Positions 16,400 to 25,755 of a stretch of DNA of 64,000 nucleotides are shown in pieces. Where the stretch lies: the NCBI RefSeq assembly GCF_001957125.1, contig NZ_MPHJ01000019.1, positions 1-64,000 of the forward strand, written 5' to 3'. The notes under the pieces were generated by a model. It was not told the origin of the DNA, made no database searches, and worked only from the letters and a program-made list of their open reading frames with translations. The translations under genes were made by a program, and so were the position numbers. This DNA comes from Shewanella sp. UCD-KL12. Its GTDB lineage: Bacteria > Pseudomonadota > Gammaproteobacteria > Enterobacterales > Shewanellaceae. How positions within the stretch are numbered: position 1 is the first letter of the stretch; each line of letters starts with the position of its first letter.

Positions 16400-18604
16400 A
16401 TGTTGACGCGAAAACTATCACCCCTTATAGCAGCCCAAGATATTCATTGGTCAAATCAACGCTTGATTGCTGTGGCCTCCCAGATCTGTATGCTGATCAT
16501 CAGTGTTGTGCTCATAAGTAACGTCATTATTACCCTCGGCGAGCGTAGATTACAGGAAGACTGGGCGACTCAAAGGTACAGTGAGCTTCAAGCCGTTGGC
16601 ACACTGATCGCTGATAAAGTCTCTTTTCAACAGTTCCGTACGCAGATGTTTGCCAAATCTGAACTGCTAAAACGCTATCTAGATGTACCTAGCGTTGCCA
16701 GGCAAGATAAGCTGGAAAATAACTGGGATGTCATAACCAGTAACATTCCTGAGCTGCTCGATATTGCTTTATTCGATCCACAAGGTAACTTTAAATTTGC
16801 GACCAGCGATAACTTTGGTCATGAACCTTTACCTCCATCTCTTCTCGGCGGGTCGAGAAACATGGGCGGTAATGAGATCTATACCTCACCGCTAGAGTTC
16901 AGCCCTGTAAATGGCAAATTAGAACCTTACCTTTATCAACTTGCTTGGCTGGAAAATCCAGATCAGAGTGTAAGAGGCTACTTAGTCACATATAACTCTA
17001 TGTCTAAAATGCTTAAAAGCATTAAACCCGCTTATTCAAGTACCCAGTCGCCTCTCTTGATGTTAGATACTCAAGGATTGCTCTACGCAGGAGCTGAGTC
17101 TCGCCCTTCTCTGAAGCGTGTACCTGACACTATGGGAGGCAGCCTCAAACAGAGCTACCCCGCCCTATGGCGCAAAATGGCAATGAGTAACTTCGGCCAG
17201 TTTCATGGTGATAATGCCACCTTTGTTTACCTTAAAGTTGAGCTCACCACTCAATATGAAACGCGTAGAGAGTACTTTTTGGTATCCTATGTCCGCAACG
17301 ATGATATTGCAGCGAACTTCTCGCAGTGGCGAACCATCTTAATTGGCTGTGCAACTATGCTCACCCTACTCGCCTCCTTGCTCATCTTGTTAAGCCATTT
17401 TTACCGCTTAGAGCAGCGCTCTAGGCAGTTCAGCATAGAGCTTTCTAACAGACTATTTCATCGTGATGTGGGGAGTATTATTGTCAATCAAAATAACCGC
17501 GTCGTATCGGCAAACGAGCTTGCAGCCAAGCAACTTTCACTGCCTAAAGATGAACTCTTAGATAGAAGTTTGCAACGTATCTTGCAGTTAGAAGATGATG
17601 AATATTCACGAATAGTTACCCAACTTCAACAAGAGCAAGAGTGGAAAGGTGAGCTGAGTTTAGAGTCTGAAACACAGGCACAGTTGATTGCTCATATCAA
17701 AGCTAAACCGGCGAAGGGCGATCAACCTGCCTACCTAGTCATTACTTTTGAAGATGTCAGCGAGTTAAAACTTGCCCAACAGGATGCCTACCTGAGTAAA
17801 GTGTTAAACGATAGCGATGTTGCTATCGCCTTGATTCAGGCTGACGGGACAATTATCCGTAGTAATCCAGCTTTTGAGCAACAACTGCTTTTGAACACTG
17901 ACTGTCACAGCCTCATTGAATGCTTACCCGATGATTTAAGTAGTAAGTGGCCTCAAATATCACAGCTTATTCTGCTTCAAGGCAGCTGGGTTGGTCAGGT
18001 ATTGTGCCCAAGAAGCAGTAATGAAGCGTGTTTACAAGCTAAGTTCAAGGGACATATCGATGCAGCAGGTGAAATCGATTATATCGTCTGTACATTCGAG
18101 CAAGCGACAGAAAGACATACACACGATGAATCAGGCGTGCTCATTCCGCATCGATCAACCATATTGGTAAACTTTAGAGATCTTGAAAGCTATTTCGATT
18201 CTCTGGAGCAATACAGCAAAGATCACTCAAGCTTACTCTTATTAGATATCACCTCTGAAAGTATGCTCAGCCATATGAGCGACATTGGACAACTTGAAAG
18301 CCGCCAGAAAGAGGTCGAAATTCTTCTGCTTAGGGAACTGCCTGCAAATTATCAGATGTCACATTGGCAGCTGGGGAAACTCATTTTCATCCTGCCTAAT
18401 ACCGATGCAGATGAAGCTCATCACTTTGCGATAAAGTCTTTAGCTAGCCTTAATGATATGGGGCTCGGTGAAGGGATCTGTATGGGGATCGCTGGCTATC
18501 AAGAGAATCAAAACCTCGAACAGTACTTAAGTAACGCCGAAGTGGCCCTTAAACGCGCTAAGCAGATAGGTGAGCAAAATATCTGCCAAGCGTTTACGAG
18601 ATAA
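16400..18604 (+). CDS. Membrane sensor with extracytoplasmic domain, PAS domains and a degenerate GGDEF domain
   Basis: This 734-residue protein has a TM segment near 24-47 and a periplasmic Cache-like sensor region of about 260 residues. A second TM lies near 311-335. Two PAS-like regions follow (about 345-455 and 460-575), and then a C-terminal domain with the fold pattern of GGDEF proteins. The signature position reads LGKLIF (residues 658-663) in place of GGDEF. The late conserved segment with NAEVALKRAKQIGEQN is present (compare DxALYxAKxxGRN). It is therefore probably unable to make cyclic di-GMP and may act as a receptor or a partner of other proteins. It may be a single-gene unit ending in a palindromic terminator. 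Confidence 0.8.
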   Translation: MLTRKLSPLIAAQDIHWSNQRLIAVASQICMLIISVVLISNVIITLGERRLQEDWATQRYSELQAVGTLIADKVSFQQFRTQMFAKSELLKRYLDVPSVARQDKLENNWDVITSNIPELLDIALFDPQGNFKFATSDNFGHEPLPPSLLGGSRNMGGNEIYTSPLEFSPVNGKLEPYLYQLAWLENPDQSVRGYLVTYNSMSKMLKSIKPAYSSTQSPLLMLDTQGLLYAGAESRPSLKRVPDTMGGSLKQSYPALWRKMAMSNFGQFHGDNATFVYLKVELTTQYETRREYFLVSYVRNDDIAANFSQWRTILIGCATMLTLLASLLILLSHFYRLEQRSRQFSIELSNRLFHRDVGSIIVNQNNRVVSANELAAKQLSLPKDELLDRSLQRILQLEDDEYSRIVTQLQQEQEWKGELSLESETQAQLIAHIKAKPAKGDQPAYLVITFEDVSELKLAQQDAYLSKVLNDSDVAIALIQADGTIIRSNPAFEQQLLLNTDCHSLIECLPDDLSSKWPQISQLILLQGSWVGQVLCPRSSNEACLQAKFKGHIDAAGEIDYIVCTFEQATERHTHDESGVLIPHRSTILVNFRDLESYFDSLEQYSKDHSSLLLLDITSESMLSHMSDIGQLESRQKEVEILLLRELPANYQMSHWQLGKLIFILPNTDADEAHHFAIKSLASLNDMGLGEGICMGIAGYQENQNLEQYLSNAEVALKRAKQIGEQNICQAFTR

Positions 18605-18612
18605 ACGGTATC

Positions 18613-18646
18613 GAATGCTAGGCTTAGTGAATTTGGCCTAGCATTC
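18613..18646. terminator. Palindrome between convergent genes
   Basis: GAATGCTAGGC and GCCTAGCATTC form an 11-bp stem between two convergent genes. No long T-run follows on either strand. It may act as a bidirectional terminator. Confidence 0.6.
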
Positions 18647-18650
18647 AATA

Positions 18651-20036
18651 TTAACTGATCTCTGTAATGCCTTCTGGCAACTCGCTTTGGCTTACTTCGA
18701 TTATCGATGAGCGGTTCATGGTGATCTTATAACGCGCATACTCTACGTCATTCTTACCATCTCTTAACCCCAATATCATATTAATCTGATAACGACGCTC
18801 AACTGAGTCATTACTGATCTTACCGTCTTGCTCTTTGTAGATCTTTGCCTTACCCCGTTCAAGATATCTTGCAAAAGGGGCTAAGCTGAAGTTAACTTGC
18901 TCTTGAATCGTAGTGTAACCAGCCAGAAACTCCTTCTGAGTTACCCGAGTATGGATACCATAATGAAGCACTTCGGCATCGATCTTATTCTGTCTATGGC
19001 GCCTTTTGAGAATTTCAGCAACTTTATCTGGCAGCTCAATGGTCTTCATAAAGTCTAGCCAAACAAACTGCTTAGCAATGGGCGCTTGGCTGTTGGTATC
19101 TCTGAGGATCCGGCTCCACTTAGGCCTTCCCTTTTGAATAATTCGCCATAGTGCATTACGAATATCCTCTTTGAATATCTCGCGAAAGCCATATATCACA
19201 GCAAGCGTTAACACTAACGCAATCGTCAGGCCGCTAAACACACCCTGAGCTTTAATTATCAAGGCTGAGACCACTAACATGACCATTGCAGTCGCAAAGC
19301 CTGTCGTCATCTTTTTAAGGCCTGTACCTAAGGTTTTCATCTCCTCTTTTAATACTACACCTTGCTGTATTAAGCGCCGTAGCAGTAGCATCTTATTTGA
19401 GATTCTATTTGGATCGTCTTTGGTTTGCTGTGAGTTATAACGCTTCAGCTCTCTATGTTCATTTTCAGAACGACATAAGGCGATGACGCCATCAATGACT
19501 TCACTGTATTCACTGCTTCTAGGTGCTCTAGAAAGCAGTTTTAAAAGTCTTTGCTCACAAAACCATGAAAGGTAATTATCAGCATTTTCAAAATAGGATT
19601 TCCATTTAGGATCGCTAGGTTCGTTTCGGCGAAATTTCTTTAACAGCTGACGTACCGACTCACATAAGTCTTGAAGCGTCGTATAGAACGCTTCATGCTC
19701 CTCAATTTGGCTCAGCTCTTTACTGTCTGTCTCAATCGCGACGGCAAACTGATAAGCAAATAAGTTTAAGTAAAGACGAAATTCCTCAACGGTACGTTTC
19801 TTCTGACTTGCGAATCGGCTTTGAACCAAAGGTAAGTGAAGGCCGGTTGAGTAGTAAGAGCGCCGCCCAGTGATGGCTGAGTGATAATACTCCTCCTCAT
19901 TAAGGCTTTGTGGGCCAATTCCCATCTCTTTAGGAAGAAAGAAGTAAAGATCTAAACGCCGATTATCACCAACTTTCATCTGATGAATAAACTTAATTGA
20001 GAGTGACTCTTCCTGTTTGACTCTTAATTTAGACAC
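18651..20036 (-). CDS. Membrane protein with two central helices, function unknown
   Basis: This is a 461-residue protein. The N-terminal 220 residues are charged and look cytoplasmic. Two hydrophobic helices follow (about 247-287), then a C-terminal half rich in basic and aromatic residues. Near residues 289-305 the sequence FREIFKEDIRNALWRII suggests an amphipathic helix after the membrane part. I recall similar-length uncharacterised proteins in Shewanella and Vibrio but know no function. No enzyme motif, signal peptide or nucleotide-binding site is visible. It stands alone between convergent and unrelated neighbours. Confidence 0.75.
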   Translation of the reverse strand: MSKLRVKQEESLSIKFIHQMKVGDNRRLDLYFFLPKEMGIGPQSLNEEEYYHSAITGRRSYYSTGLHLPLVQSRFASQKKRTVEEFRLYLNLFAYQFAVAIETDSKELSQIEEHEAFYTTLQDLCESVRQLLKKFRRNEPSDPKWKSYFENADNYLSWFCEQRLLKLLSRAPRSSEYSEVIDGVIALCRSENEHRELKRYNSQQTKDDPNRISNKMLLLRRLIQQGVVLKEEMKTLGTGLKKMTTGFATAMVMLVVSALIIKAQGVFSGLTIALVLTLAVIYGFREIFKEDIRNALWRIIQKGRPKWSRILRDTNSQAPIAKQFVWLDFMKTIELPDKVAEILKRRHRQNKIDAEVLHYGIHTRVTQKEFLAGYTTIQEQVNFSLAPFARYLERGKAKIYKEQDGKISNDSVERRYQINMILGLRDGKNDVEYARYKITMNRSSIIEVSQSELPEGITEIS

Positions 20037-20040
20037 TTAA

Positions 20041-20380
20041 CTCCAGGTTCCTTTAAATGCAGTAATAAGCCTTTTTACACTGAGTAGAGGTTAACATCTG
20101 CGCATTGGGCTATGAATTAGCAATTGCAAACGACTTATCCGTACTCATCATGTTGAGTTATTTAACATTATTGATATGACAAACGAGCGGTGAATGACAC
20201 TGAGTACCTAATCTGAATATTACCTTGATATTCTATGATTGAAAATCATCACACAGATAAACCTAGGAGGTACTTTTAGATAAAACTGTTAAAGATTAAT
20301 AAGATATTAGAGTAAAGTATAGTCTATAACTCTGCAGAGAGCTAACGCTGAAATACCAAGGGCTTTACAGGCGCCTCTTG
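20041..20380. other. Intergenic region with no recognised feature
   Basis: This AT-rich stretch lies upstream of the 461-residue membrane protein gene and downstream of the ToxS-like gene. An AGGAGG-like sequence near 20265 is not followed by an open frame. I see no hairpin, operator or repeat that I would defend. Confidence 0.5.
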
Positions 20381-20914
20381 CTAATCGAGATTGCAGATCC
20401 AGATGCCATTACCAGGATTAAACTGGACAACGGCATAACCTTTAGCACTGTCCATATCTATAATATGCATATCTAGGCTAGCAACCTTTGCTTGCTCTAA
20501 AGCCTGCTTTGCCACTTCTATGATTGACGCCATATGAGTTGGCATTGCTTTTTGGCCAAAGCTAAGTTGGAAATCCCCCTCATCAATCATCCACCTATAG
20601 GTCATTGTCGCAACATCAAGCGTGTCTAGCGCCCCTCTAAAGGTGATCTTACCAAGGAGTTTTTCTTGACGAAAAAACTGATAATTTAACGAGACTAGCT
20701 TATTTTTTGTTTTAAGTGAGAGCCGTAAATCCAAATCATCGTTGGTATCTTCCCCATATGAATTGCCTTCACACACCATGTTTATCCCATCTTCACTTAA
20801 TTGATAATAGTGAAAGCCTGAGATCAATATAACCGCGGTGAATATGCAAAGCAGTATTGGCAAAGTATTGAAAGTAGAAGTTTTTACCGGTGAGTCACTA
20901 GGCACAGATGCCAC
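20381..20914 (-). CDS. Small membrane-anchored periplasmic protein, probable partner of the ToxR-like regulator
   Basis: This 177-residue protein has a short cytoplasmic N-terminus and one transmembrane helix (about residues 18-36). A periplasmic domain of about 140 residues with two cysteines follows (MVCEGN and WICNLD). Its start overlaps the end of the ToxR-like gene by 17 bases on the same strand. The size, topology and overlap match ToxS-type proteins, which sit beside and stabilise membrane-bound ToxR-type regulators. Sequence similarity to ToxS is not obvious to me, so the role is inferred from architecture and position. Confidence 0.7.
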   Translation of the reverse strand: MASVPSDSPVKTSTFNTLPILLCIFTAVILISGFHYYQLSEDGINMVCEGNSYGEDTNDDLDLRLSLKTKNKLVSLNYQFFRQEKLLGKITFRGALDTLDVATMTYRWMIDEGDFQLSFGQKAMPTHMASIIEVAKQALEQAKVASLDMHIIDMDSAKGYAVVQFNPGNGIWICNLD

Positions 20915-21668
20915 TCCTTTTCAGCCAAGCCTGATCGATATAGCTTTTACGTCCATCGGCTGAAACACCTTTAACATTCTGCACTTCTGTCTTACCTTGA
21001 TTATCTCTTCTCAATACTATGCTTATCACTCTCTGGTTATGGGTAAGTGACACGAACACATCATCCCAAAGTACATGCTCACAAGTCTCAATCTGCTGCA
21101 TGAAGAATTTTGATAGCTCCTCGAGCTCTACAGTGGACTCCCCAGCATTAGACACAGGGTAATAAGATACAATTCCTGATGAGGTGATGATCTTATGTTC
21201 ATTCACAGGTTTGATTGATTCTGACGGCTCAAAAATGGAATGAATGAAGATAATAAGCAATATAAGCTGAGCGATTAACAACCTATACTTCTGCTTGGTC
21301 ATACTCGCGAAGGGGCCTGAGAGGGTTCGCCTCGCTGACTGTTTCATTCGAGTATGTAAAATAAAGCCTTGATCATCAATGGCCTCTAACAACAGCGCTG
21401 ACTGCTCGCCCATAAAGAAGCGAATTCTCTTTATCGCTTCCTGTAATTTAGCTTCTGTTCTATCTTCTTGAGGGATCTGTTGCAGCAGTTGATCTTTAGA
21501 TAATACCTGATCTCTAAATCGTACTAATAGTTCGAGTACAGCAAATTCCACCTTAGCCATTTTCCAGCTGGTGTCGTTCGACTGATTTGATAGTGTTGAT
21601 TGATTAATATCGAACCAACAGCAACCAATTTGCATACTTATTATACTCTTACCTATCATAGCGGCCAA
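20898..21668 (-). CDS. ToxR/CadC-like membrane-bound winged-helix transcription regulator
   Basis: The first 105 residues fit the OmpR/ToxR-type winged helix (MQIGCCWFD, then EFAVLELLVRFRDQVLSKDQLL). This is followed by a linker, a single transmembrane helix near 130-147 (RLLIAQLILLIIFIHSIF) and a periplasmic domain of about 105 residues. Two cysteines in the periplasmic part (QIETCEHV and SGICA) could sense redox state. The domain order means it binds DNA from the membrane in response to an outside signal. The frame opens at 21668, but MIGKSIIS at codon 4 or MQIGCCWFD at codon 12 is also a credible start. It overlaps the small ToxS-like gene downstream. Confidence 0.82.
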   Translation of the reverse strand: MAAMIGKSIISMQIGCCWFDINQSTLSNQSNDTSWKMAKVEFAVLELLVRFRDQVLSKDQLLQQIPQEDRTEAKLQEAIKRIRFFMGEQSALLLEAIDDQGFILHTRMKQSARRTLSGPFASMTKQKYRLLIAQLILLIIFIHSIFEPSESIKPVNEHKIITSSGIVSYYPVSNAGESTVELEELSKFFMQQIETCEHVLWDDVFVSLTHNQRVISIVLRRDNQGKTEVQNVKGVSADGRKSYIDQAWLKRSGICA

Positions 21669-21855
21669 CCATTGTATCTATTCTTAGCAAACTCGTCTGT
21701 GATCACAATAGCGCCCGTATCAGTATTATAATGAATCGTGACAGGGCGCACACAAGCATTTGATTCATGTAGAAAAAGATAGATACAACTTGAAAGGTAT
21801 GTACCTAAATAGTTAATAACCTGCTGAGAAGACATTAAATTTTAGGCAAACAAAA

Positions 21856-21872
21856 AGCGCCATACTGGCGCT
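21856..21872 (-). terminator. Terminator after the DUF481 gene
   Basis: AGCGCCATACTGGCGCT is a hairpin followed on the minus strand by a TTTTTG run. It lies 23 bases past the stop codon. Confidence 0.85.
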
Positions 21873-21894
21873 CTTTTCACAGATATTGAGCTGA

Positions 21895-22635
21895 CTAGAA
21901 AGAGTAAAGCAAGGTCATATTGGTTTCAGTATCAGTGCTCTTCTTATCATCGAGTGGCGCACTGTTATAACGAACGATTACCGCAAATTTCATCGCTAAT
22001 GCACCAATGATGTTTGCCGTGATAGAGGTTTCAGAACGTCCCTCTAATGAATCGCCGTAATCGGCAACAAACATCTGTTTAAACTTTGAACTGTCAGTGA
22101 TCTCAGTTTCAAAATTAGCCACGCCATGAACTACCCAGCTATCTTCAGTATCGTAGCCTGCAGTCTCAGCACTTTCATTATCTAGACGCTTATACTGATA
22201 ACCAGGACCAATTTCGACATTAAACAAAGTCTTGCCAGTATCGACAAATTTATGACCGTAACCAGAAGAAACTGTCGATTTTGAGTCAAAGCCGGTGAAC
22301 GGGTCTATCTCATGATTAGCATTGAAAAACATATAGCTAACGTCATTGAATTTATAATCAGCCTGAATTAGGCCGTAATAACGTTTCCCTGTAACTTCAC
22401 CGGTATCTTCTTTATATAAAGCTTCTAAAAGATATTGGTTTTCCCAATTACCTAGTTCATGCTTCATATCAAGACGACCTTTGATAGATGTCGTCTCAGT
22501 ATTACCTGTCGTCAGTGTTGCACCTAGCTCGGCATCACCACCAAAGATCTTATCGCCTTCAACAAAGTCTGCACCGGCTTGAGCAGCAAAAGGTGCCACC
22601 ATTAAAATAGCAGAGGCTATCAGCATTTTTTTCAT
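21895..22635 (-). CDS. DUF481-family outer-membrane beta-barrel protein
   Basis: The 246-residue precursor has a signal peptide ending in AAQA near residue 20. The mature part is made of alternating beta-strand patterns (ELGATLTTGNTETTSIKGRL, YGLIQADYKF, NMTLLYSF) and ends in an aromatic residue, typical of outer-membrane barrels. Such proteins (YdiY-like) are described as salt-induced outer-membrane proteins, but their job is not established. It is a single-gene unit with its own terminator. Confidence 0.85.
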   Translation of the reverse strand: MKKMLIASAILMVAPFAAQAGADFVEGDKIFGGDAELGATLTTGNTETTSIKGRLDMKHELGNWENQYLLEALYKEDTGEVTGKRYYGLIQADYKFNDVSYMFFNANHEIDPFTGFDSKSTVSSGYGHKFVDTGKTLFNVEIGPGYQYKRLDNESAETAGYDTEDSWVVHGVANFETEITDSSKFKQMFVADYGDSLEGRSETSITANIIGALAMKFAVIVRYNSAPLDDKKSTDTETNMTLLYSF

Positions 22636-22819
22636 TTTTTACTACTCCGAAAGATCATATCCCTTAAAATCGGCGCAATATTAACACTGTGAAAACAGAA
22701 TTGAAAACCTTGATACAGATTAAAATCATCTGTTAAATACACTAAAAACGGCTAACACAGCCATATATTCTAAATCCAGTAGATAAACCTACAGTGATAG
22801 TCAGAAAGCATCAGAAACA

Positions 22820-22847
22820 AAAATGCCCGCAATCAGCGGGCATTTTT
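22820..22847 (-). terminator. Terminator after fba
   Basis: AAAAATGCCCGC and GCGGGCATTTTT form a strong GC stem with T-runs on both strands. It lies 20 bases after the fba stop codon. Confidence 0.9.
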
Positions 22848-22867
22848 AACAAGCACATTAGCGTCTA

Positions 22868-23932
22868 TTAGTTAACTTGAGGATCAAGCTCACCAGACTG
22901 ATAGGCTTTATACATAGCCTGTAATGACTTAGGCTTAATCTTAGAGCCCATACCTGCACAACCAAAAGCTTCATAACGGGTAGTACAGATATCAGCCATA
23001 GCTTCCATTGACGCTTTAAGGAATTTACGTGGATCAAATTCACTTGGGTTTTCAGCTAAGAACTTACGTACTGCACCCGTTGATGCAAGGCGTAGATCTG
23101 TATCGATGTTAACCTTACGTACACCGTGCTTAATACCTTCAACGATCTCCTCTAAAGGAACACCATAAGTCTCTGGCATTTCACCGCCGTACTCGTTTAT
23201 CACTTTTAGCCACTCTTGCGGCACAGATGATGAACCATGCATCACTAAGTGAGTGTTTGGAATACGCGCATGGATCTCTTTAATACGATCAATACGTAGA
23301 ACATCACCGGTAGGCTTACGGCTAAACTTGTAAGCACCGTGGCTTGTACCGATAGCGATAGCTAACGCATCGACATGGGTATCAGAAACAAAACGCGCCG
23401 CTTCTTCTGGTGTTGTTAGCATCTGATCCATAGTCAGGATACCCGCAGCACCAATACCATCCTCTTCACCAGCTTCACCCGTTTCTAAGCTACCTAAACA
23501 GCCGATTTCACCTTCTACAGACACACCACACGCGTGAGCGAAAGCGACTGTCTTACGTGTAACATCCACGTTGTAATCATATGATGCTGGCGTTTTACCG
23601 TCAGCCATCAAAGAACCATCCATCATTACCGAAGACATACCAAGCTGAATAGAACGCTGGCAGATATCTGGATCGGTACCATGATCTTGATGGATACATA
23701 CAGGGATATCTGGGTACTGCTCAAGAGCAGCAGCCATTAGATATTTAAGGAACTGAGGACGAGCATACTTACGTGCACCAGCAGATGCCTGCACAATCAC
23801 AGGGCTATCTGTTGCTTCAGCAGCTTGCATAATTGCACGCATCTGCTCAAGGTTATTCACGTTAAAAGCTGGAACGCCGTAGTCATGTTCTGCTGCATGA
23901 TCAAGCATTTGTCGTAGGGAAATTAAAGCCAT
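22868..23932 (-). CDS. fba: Class II fructose-bisphosphate aldolase
   Basis: The enzyme reversibly cleaves fructose 1,6-bisphosphate into dihydroxyacetone phosphate and glyceraldehyde 3-phosphate, using a divalent metal. The 354-residue protein contains the class II landmarks HQDHG, DGSL, GTSHGAYKF, HGSSSVP and NIDTDLRLA. The His residues in these motifs are metal ligands. It is the last gene of the tkt-epd-pgk-fba block. A 10-bp inverted repeat (24018-24050) in the gap after pgk may process or partly terminate the transcript. Confidence 0.96.
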   Translation of the reverse strand: MALISLRQMLDHAAEHDYGVPAFNVNNLEQMRAIMQAAEATDSPVIVQASAGARKYARPQFLKYLMAAALEQYPDIPVCIHQDHGTDPDICQRSIQLGMSSVMMDGSLMADGKTPASYDYNVDVTRKTVAFAHACGVSVEGEIGCLGSLETGEAGEEDGIGAAGILTMDQMLTTPEEAARFVSDTHVDALAIAIGTSHGAYKFSRKPTGDVLRIDRIKEIHARIPNTHLVMHGSSSVPQEWLKVINEYGGEMPETYGVPLEEIVEGIKHGVRKVNIDTDLRLASTGAVRKFLAENPSEFDPRKFLKASMEAMADICTTRYEAFGCAGMGSKIKPKSLQAMYKAYQSGELDPQVN

Positions 23933-24017
23933 TTTTTACTCCAACAATAGGGGGAGAAGCTAACTGATTAAGTCAACAAATCCACCGAGGTCACTATCTT
24001 ATGGACTGATTTTTATA

Positions 24018-24050
24018 TGTTGAGACTCAGTTTTAAGCTAAGTCTCAACA
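24018..24050 (-). terminator. Hairpin between pgk and fba
   Basis: TGTTGAGACT and AGTCTCAACA form a perfect 10-bp stem with a 13-base loop. No strong T-run follows, so it could be a processing hairpin, an operator-like dyad or a weak terminator. Confidence 0.5.
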
Positions 24051-24154
24051 CGGTTTCTTTTTAAATTTTTGGAACACTTTTTAGCAGCCGTTACTATTTT
24101 TTTTATTAACAGCGGTTGTTTACCGCTATTACTGTTAACGACTACTCTAATGCT

Positions 24155-25330
24155 TTACTTGCCGCGAGATTCAAGCATTGCGACTGCAGGTAGCTCTTTA
24201 CCTTCTAGGAACTCAAGGAATGCACCGCCACCGGTTGAGATGTATGAAACCTTGTCCGCTATCCCGTATTTATCTACTGCAGCTAAAGTGTCACCACCGC
24301 CAGCAATAGAGAACGCCTTAGACTCGGCAATAGCTGCTGCGATACGCTTAGTGCCTTCACCAAACTGATCGAACTCGAAAACACCGACTGGACCATTCCA
24401 AACAATGGTGCCCGCATTTTTCAAGATTTCAGCCAAAGCTTCACTACTATCAGGACCGATATCGAAGATCATATCGTCGCTAATCACTGCGCTCACAGCT
24501 TTAAGTGTTGCGGCAGCCGTTGGGCTAAACTCACTCGCAACAACCACATCAGTCGGCACTGGGATATCGCCACCACGGCTTTGCGCATTGGCAACCAAAC
24601 GCTTAGCTTCGTCGATAAGGTCTGCTTCATAAAGAGACTTACCCACTTCATGGCCAGCCGCTGCAATAAAGGTATTCGCAATACCGCCGCCAACAACCAG
24701 TTGATCGACAATACCCGATAAGCTTTCTAATACAGTAAGCTTAGTCGAAACTTTCGAGCCACCTACGATAGCAACCAATGGACGTGCAGGATTATCCATC
24801 GCCTTACCGAGGGCTTCTAACTCACCCGCAAGTAAAGGACCTGCACAAGCAATTGGTGCATGCAAGCCGACACCATGGGTAGACGCTTGATCACGGTGAG
24901 CAGTACCGAAGGCATCCATTACATACACATCACAAAGCGCAGCGAGTTTCTTAGCTAGCGCTTCATCGTTTTTCTTCTCACCAACATTAAAGCGAACATT
25001 TTCAAACACGACCACTTCACCGACATTAGCTTCGACACCATCAAGGTAGTCTTTAGCTAAGCGCACTGGGCAATCGAGCGCTTTGGTCAAGTAGTCAACA
25101 ACTGGCTGCAGAGAAAACTCTGGGTTATATTCGCCCTCTGTTGGACGACCAAGGTGAGACATCACCATTACCGCAGCCCCTTTCTCAAGCGCAAGCTTGA
25201 TAGTAGGCAGTGCAGCACGAAGACGTGCATCGCTCGTCACAACACCTTCACTCACAGGTACGTTTAGATCTTCACGAATAAGTACACGCTTACTCTGTAG
25301 ATCCAACGCTGACATATTAATAATCGCCAT
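24155..25330 (-). CDS. pgk: Phosphoglycerate kinase
   Basis: This enzyme moves phosphate between 1,3-bisphosphoglycerate and ADP. At 391 residues it has the usual bacterial length. It shows the substrate-binding REDLNVP near residue 18, the SHLGRP motif, VGGSKVSTKL and the nucleotide-loop GGGDT near the C-terminus. It sits between epd and fba on the same strand, the standard gammaproteobacterial order. The 400-base gap to epd carries an 87-bp tandem repeat. Confidence 0.97.
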   Translation of the reverse strand: MAIINMSALDLQSKRVLIREDLNVPVSEGVVTSDARLRAALPTIKLALEKGAAVMVMSHLGRPTEGEYNPEFSLQPVVDYLTKALDCPVRLAKDYLDGVEANVGEVVVFENVRFNVGEKKNDEALAKKLAALCDVYVMDAFGTAHRDQASTHGVGLHAPIACAGPLLAGELEALGKAMDNPARPLVAIVGGSKVSTKLTVLESLSGIVDQLVVGGGIANTFIAAAGHEVGKSLYEADLIDEAKRLVANAQSRGGDIPVPTDVVVASEFSPTAAATLKAVSAVISDDMIFDIGPDSSEALAEILKNAGTIVWNGPVGVFEFDQFGEGTKRIAAAIAESKAFSIAGGGDTLAAVDKYGIADKVSYISTGGGAFLEFLEGKELPAVAMLESRGK

Positions 25331-25735
25331 TTTCGTTTCCTTTAAAGTTAAAAATAAAAATTACAAAATCAAAACTTGTCAGTCTGACCGCTGGGACAAA
25401 ACACCAAGCGGGCAAAATAAATTTTTGTACGGCCAAGACGCCAGCCTGTGGCCTATCGCTCCGCGGGCGGCTATGCCTATTCAACGGGCTTTGCCCTGTT
25501 AACACAGCCGGTTGCACAGCCAAGACGACAACCTGCGGTCTATCGCTCCGCGGACGGCGATGCCTATTCGACGAGCTTTGCCCTATAAACGAAGCGTCGT
25601 CTTAGCTCTTACAGCGAAGCACCGTCTCAGCAACTCTTACCTGCACAGCTGACACAGCGTCATCTGACCGCCATGGATGGCGGAAATGCCGATTATGCAG
25701 GAGCAATCATCGGCTTATCCTTTAGCTTTTAGCTT
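25331..25735. repeat. epd-pgk intergenic region with an 87-bp tandem duplication
   Basis: Two copies of a roughly 76-base unit start at 25429 and 25516, a period of 87 bases. Each begins AC(G/A)GCCAAGACG and contains TATCGCTCCGCGG and TGCCTATTC, with several substitutions between them. The unit is GC-rich compared with the flanks. A further inverted pair lies near 25670 (CCGCCATGGATGGCGG). The right edge runs into a tandem AGCTTTT repeat. No gene is supported. Confidence 0.75.
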
Positions 25736-25755
25736 TTAGCTTTTAGCTTTTATCA
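25728..25755. repeat. Tandem heptanucleotide AGCTTTT repeat across the epd stop codon
   Basis: Four tandem AGCTTTT units cover the last codons and stop of epd, which read KAKS followed by TAA. A change in unit number would alter the frame and length of the C-terminal tail, because seven is not a multiple of three. Confidence 0.7.
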
